64,000 bases of DNA from Apostichopus japonicus. Its lineage: Eukaryota > Echinodermata > Holothuroidea > Aspidochirotida > Stichopodidae. The notes beneath the pieces are model-generated. The model ran no database searches. It was not told the origin of the DNA and saw only the letters and a list, made by a program, of their open reading frames with translations. Position numbers and translations under genes: made by a program. The number at the start of each line of letters is the position of its first letter. Position 1 is the stretch's first letter. The DNA lies in the NCBI RefSeq assembly GCF_037975245.1, contig NC_092580.1, forward strand, positions 23,331,001 to 23,395,000. Direction: 5' to 3'. Shown piece by piece: positions 58,807-64,000 of the stretch.

Positions 58807-61800
58807 AGAATGTTGAATAATATTTATGACAAGATACCAGATAATATTTATATTAAACCATCCAGTGTAGCATTCCTTTGTGTGTAAGATTGTAGTACTG
58901 TTAGAAGGGATAAATTCCCCTAGCTGCAATTGCAAGAATCGACAACATAATCCAAGAATAGAAACATGCATGAAGTCTAGCTGGAATTTCATAAATAATT
59001 TCATAAAGAAATAATTACATTTAAACTTACAAGTGTTATTAAAAGCAGTGTCATCAAGTTAACTTGTTAATAATATTTAATGGGCAAATGTTTACAAATG
59101 TCATTAATTCATACACATGCTGTACTCGGTGGTGTGCACAAAAGGGAATGAAGGCGGTACTGTCCCCCTCCCCCCACCCCTGCCCCGCCTCCATCCTCAG
59201 TTGGGTAAAACTTTCGGTCTTGGTTTTTTTAAATATTTTTTATTTTATCATAAATTGTTTGTTTTACATACACTCAGTTAAGGAGTAGACCACTCCTTAT
59301 AATAAGACCCAAATTTACAGACCAATTTTTGGTCTTAATATGACTAGAATGCGAGGTTTGACATCTTAAACTTTAAATTTGTTCCTTGGTGATCCCTCAG
59401 ACCCCACCCTGTGTGGGAGTGAGCTAAAATGACCACAGGACCACACCCACCTCTTTTATCAAATCCTACATCTTCCTCTGTCCCTATCATTAAGGTTTCT
59501 GCCCTTACCTAATTCTGTCGGGGGGGGGGAAGGGGAGGGTGCGGGGTTTAGAACCTTTGAAATTGGACGCACACCAACAAATCAGTTTGTTTTGCTTACC
59601 TTGCTGCGTTCCATCACTTTCTTCATTCTCTTTTAACCCCCCTTACCACTGCAGCTCCCTGCTGTACCTTAAACTTCACTTTCCTAATAATATTGCCACA
59701 TTTACATTCAGCTTTCCCTTTCCCCGTTTTCTTTGAATTTTGTTATGTCTTTGTCACAGATGAAAGACAGTTTCTGATTATTATGATTATGATACATTCT
59801 TTTGGCTGGTGATGGTATCCTGATTTATGTAACATATGATGTTTATTATTGCACTGAGATATTTTATAATGACAAACCGACTGAACCATGATCACCTAAT
59901 CACTACTAGCCTTCTGTTTAAGAAGCATATGTGACCTAAGATGACTGGAAGTTGTACCCTTATGTTTTTCAACCCATTAAATTCCACCAACCTGTCAAAA
60001 ATATAATAATTTTCAAGAAGTCCTAGAGTCCAAAATGCAATCATCTTTTTGCAAATATATTACCTTTTGACATTCCTTGGCTTTGTTTTTTCGACCTTCT
60101 CTCTCCGCTCTCTCTGGAAGGGGGTGAAACGAGGTAGCCTAGTGTACCATCTACTACCATCTTCATGTGGTATGGATAGTTCAGGAGGGGCTCCATATTA
60201 TTTTGAAAGAAGACACTCCTTAAAATACCTGTCTGATCATAAAGTTTGGAACACCTCTGGTTTAGTTATTATGATGAAATTTAAGTATATATTGTGTAAG
60301 GTTATCTACTGTACCTGCATGCAGCTGGTTCCAAAAAAACAAAAAATACATTGTTAATAGCAGTGGGGAAAGTATCATGCTGTTGGCAGTTTGCGTTATT
60401 AAAGCAACTGTTTACCTCAGGTTGCTAAGAGTTAAGAGGCTATACTCGCAAGTGGAAGTACATAATTTTGTAATTTTTGTATTGCACATTTTATGACTCC
60501 TTTTTGTAATTTTTATATTTATACTGGAATGAATAAATAATTTTTTTTTTGCATTACTTCCTATACTAGCCTCGTCCAGTATGAGTACAATATACACAAT
60601 GCTAGATACCAGTGCAGCTGACTATGCTCTTAGAGATAGTACAAGTATTGTCTGCAGATCTGCAGAAAATTGAAAAAACAATAGGCTGCTTTAAAGATTT
60701 TCTAGTCCAGGGAACACTGTATTATCTTCTTTATAGAGTATTAGCAGAAGTGTTCATGGTAGGATGATGGGGGGGGGGGGGGAGAAGGGGTGGGGATTTT
60801 CATGATGTTAGTAGACTTTAGATGTACGTACATATACCTGTACTGAGATTTAGCACACATAGTACATACAGTGCAGTACACATGGTCGACCATTGCGACG
60901 AATACACACTGTGCAGTGCGGCACTAACGAAGCCAGTGTTCTCTTTTTGGAAAGATTTGACTAATCACATTACTCCTTACAATAATCAACAAAACCCTGC
61001 CAAGAAAGGCATCTGATGGTTATTCTGCCCTGCCCCCCCCACCATCCCCTCCCTACTGTAGGCAATAAATATAGTACTTTGCCATTGTACATCTGGCTTA
61101 TAACTCATTGTCTAGTCGCCAACATCAGTAGAGACAATATGTCAATAAAAGATGAAGTGTATACCAGGAAAACTCGAGCCTGGGGTATCTCCTTAATTTG
61201 AAAAAATAACACAATACTTGAAACAAGAAATTACCAGCCCTTCCAATAAATACATCCGTTGGTAACTCTACCCTGTCCCCCTACCATCCCCTTTCCCTAA
61301 ACCAAACCGGTGGCTATTTCACTATTCTGTAATGTTCTTGTCACCTTGCAACTCCCTGTTTTGAACTTGAAGAAGCAAAGGCATTACTCATACCAGTTGA
61401 TATCAAGGGCATTCTTCCAAGATTTTTAACAATTTTAATCCTTTAAAAGCATTTATTAAACTTATGCTCATAACTTAACCTAAATCCCCTCACTCTGTGG
61501 ATAGTGAAATTGACCTCACAAATTGACTGCAATATCTTCATATGTACCATTCACTCAGCTATTTTTTCAAGGTTTATAACACTCTTAAATTTATTATGGT
61601 TGCTGTTGTCTGACTCACTCACATACATGTAGGAATAAATAAGGATTATATACCTCCTGTACTTTTTGGGGTCATTGTATTTATTTATTATTGGTTTGCT
61701 TAAAAATGACTTTGTAGATCGAATTGCCATGAAAAGAGAAAAAAATACAGACTTAACTGAATTTAGTAACCACTACTAAATAAGGCCCAAGGCTATCTTT

Positions 61801-64000
61801 GTTTATGATTTACTAAAGTAAAGTCTGAAATAATCTGAAATAGGTGTCAACATACTTCAGAAGCGGGCATTATCGCGACTGAAGCTAGTGGAGTTTATAT
61901 CTAACATGGTACAAATGCCAGGTAACTAATTTGTTCTTAAAATGCTGTAACTTCTGTTCAATAATTGGTTCAAAGAACTAAAAAATATTATAATTCTGTA
62001 TTGATAAATGTGAAGGCAGGTATGCCCTGTGTCACAAGATCTGTGATTTAACTGTGCCTCATACTGTCATTGAAATTATGCAGTCATGATTTTAATACAT
62101 AACCATGCAATGAAATCTGATTGAAATAGTCTCACTTTAGGTCTTGGCATTCTTTAGGAGGTGGTACTATTGTTTTAAAGATGAACATTTTGTCATGTCA
62201 ATTTTGAGAAAGGTATATGAAGTTGGTATGAATGGGAATGAAAATTTTGGGTAGATATCTTAATTTTTTGTTACATTGCAAAGAAAAAAACAGTCAGAAT
62301 GGCATATTTTAAGCATGAACTGAAATATATGCCCATTGCTACAGTGTGGGTTGCATACATGTGTTCCTACATAAGACATTACACCAAGTTTAGTATTTTT
62401 CATAGGTAAATTATGTATCAGCTGACCATTTAATGTCAGATATTATAAGGATGTTCTGGCACTGCTGTGGATGTCATAACTTAATGTATCCATATGGTAT
62501 TCTTGATAGATTGTGCGTGTGGAGACTTGCAGACTACTACAAGTGTTGTTTTTGGTTGCTATGGTACTAAACCAAAAGGTACCGGTATAGTACTCTGCAT
62601 AGCTGACTTTATATGGACCTAATTGTGCAACAACTGACAACAAGCTTATCTTCTGGTTAAAGCAGCTGGTGGTATTTTGTTGATTTTTTACTTGTAGTTC
62701 CATTTTTCATTAAAGAGCATACCTTGGAATACACGTTTTCCACAGGAGTCTGCATAACAAGTCTGATAAAGCATAACCGTAATTCTTGTGTCCATAACTA
62801 TTATTTTTGTTTTACTATTAATGGTAATATTAGAGTTACTTTTTAAAAAGAAATATGAGAATAAAGTTAAACTCAAAATGATTTGAACATCCAGAAACAG
62901 TCTCTCCAGCAGTGGTCTCCTTTGGCTTTGTGTTTTGAGCTTGTTGAACCTGATTTTTACTTCATTCCACCCTTTAATATCTACTGTATCTCCTGTGGTG
63001 TATATGCACTAGTATCTGATCTACCTAGCATACAGCAAGTGGTTACATTCTTACACTCTATACCCTGCAATGACCCTCTCCGAGGTCACTGCCCATTTAC
63101 TTTCCGATTGGAAGTAGGAAACATACTTTATGTTATTTTTTCAAGCACAGCAGCTGTTTTCTCTGCACTAGCTTCACGCATGATCCATATGATGGGCATC
63201 ATATTGCAAGTTACCCATGTACAGCTAGGCTTTTGACGAAGGAACGAAAGAAAGAAGAAAGAAATTCATGCATGCATGAATACCAGAGAGTACAACATCT
63301 TCATGTACTCTTCACACTGCTTATCCACAACCCCCCCCCCCGCCCCAGAAGAGGCATCTTTATACAACAGCTCACATGAACCTGTTAAGTACTCTATTGC
63401 TGGAAGAACACTCGTGGGAAAAAGGAACTGTGATTGAAAGAACTAATGGACGAAAGACTTCACATTTGAAAAGTTTTGATAGGAAATGGATTTTGCAAAA
63501 GGCTGCAACAGTTAACACCACTCTGTGTAAAAGCACTCTCAATCAAATACATATTTTGAAAGATAGGAGGGACAGTTTTCGCTTTGTGGACCTTTAGAGA
63601 CCACCGAACAACCCCCCCCTCCCAACCCCTCTCCCCTGGCATTAATGTGGACGATTTGCCTCCCTACTTTAATAATCGCTCTGGCTAAAGTCTTGCTAAA
63701 CAGTAGTTTTTTGCAATACCGTTAGGCTGCAAGTATGTCTGAAACAGAGGTTGATTGTATTTAAATTATTTCAGATGATTTGTAGTGTCATACAATACAT
63801 GTCTGAAATACTGCCAGTTTTTCAAGATTATTGTTCCATACCAGTGGTTCCATACCGGTGGTTGCTACGTAGTGATGAGAGTTTCCTCCCTATGTGGATC
63901 ACTGATGCCACGCATTACCAGTCACATGATTATTTTTACTATCGCAGTAATGTATTTTATTGTGTTGTACTTGATTGTATGATCATATTTTGTTGCCATA
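58807..64000. other. Intergenic, no gene recognised
   Basis: 5.2 kb of AT-rich DNA. C- or G-runs at 59163, 59520, 60769 and 63330. The short palindrome GGAGTAGACCACTCC lies at 59282. Frames of 86-117 codons (62443-62703, 62883-63236) match no family I know. Confidence 0.45.

Noticed and set aside
62883-63236. 117-codon plus-strand frame
   Set aside because: No similarity recognised and no start or splice context; left as intergenic.

Overview
This is a 64 kb stretch of animal nuclear DNA: AT-rich, intron-rich and full of dispersed and tandem repeats. Nothing in it looks bacterial. One protein-coding gene is recognised with confidence: a B-Raf-type serine/threonine kinase on the minus strand, running from an ATG at 43989 to a TAG at 1979-1981. 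I assembled 18 coding exons by hand from protein similarity, GT/AG sites and phase. They splice in frame to 785 residues. The exon count, and several kinase exon lengths (85, 177, 47, 119, 132, 135 bp), match what I remember of vertebrate BRAF. The protein has a B-Raf-specific N-terminal region, a Ras-binding domain, a C1 zinc finger, a CR2 14-3-3 site, a kinase domain and a C-terminal 14-3-3 site. The repeat content suggests a marine invertebrate, perhaps a deuterostome such as an echinoderm. That placement is inference; no species is identified.

Layout. 1-1978: about 400 bp downstream of the stop, then a minisatellite of ~49-50 bp units (190-1570). 1979-8562: C-terminal, kinase and hinge exons (18 to 10). 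8563-11136: intron 9, with a 1.3 kb array of 28-bp units that places many AATAAA hexamers on the sense strand. 11137-18166: hinge, CR2, zinc-finger and Ras-binding exons (9 to 4), including a 28-bp microexon. 18167-21673: intron 3, with a degraded DIRS-like tyrosine-recombinase retroelement. 21674-22950: exons 3 and 2. 22951-43875: a 20.9 kb first intron with a 23-bp minisatellite, palindromic elements, a Penelope-like repeat end and a 704-bp transposon with matching 9-bp flanks. 43876-44125: exon 1 and probable promoter.

44126-64000 is upstream and intergenic. No exon was recognised there. It holds a repeat family with a GC-rich dyad core (six copies in four places), a pair of ~1.05 kb near-identical inverted repeats 8.2 kb apart, an inverted minisatellite, Penelope-like repeat ends and a 0.9 kb minisatellite with an exact 120-bp higher-order period. 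The longest open frames in the window lie in these tandem repeats and are not genes.

Function. B-Raf is the MAP-kinase-kinase-kinase that couples Ras-GTP to MEK and ERK. The residues needed for Ras binding, zinc binding, dimerisation, catalysis and 14-3-3 control are all visible. The most useful leads are the intronic AATAAA array between the regulatory and catalytic halves of the gene, the two non-autonomous DNA element families, the large inverted repeat and the dyad-core family.
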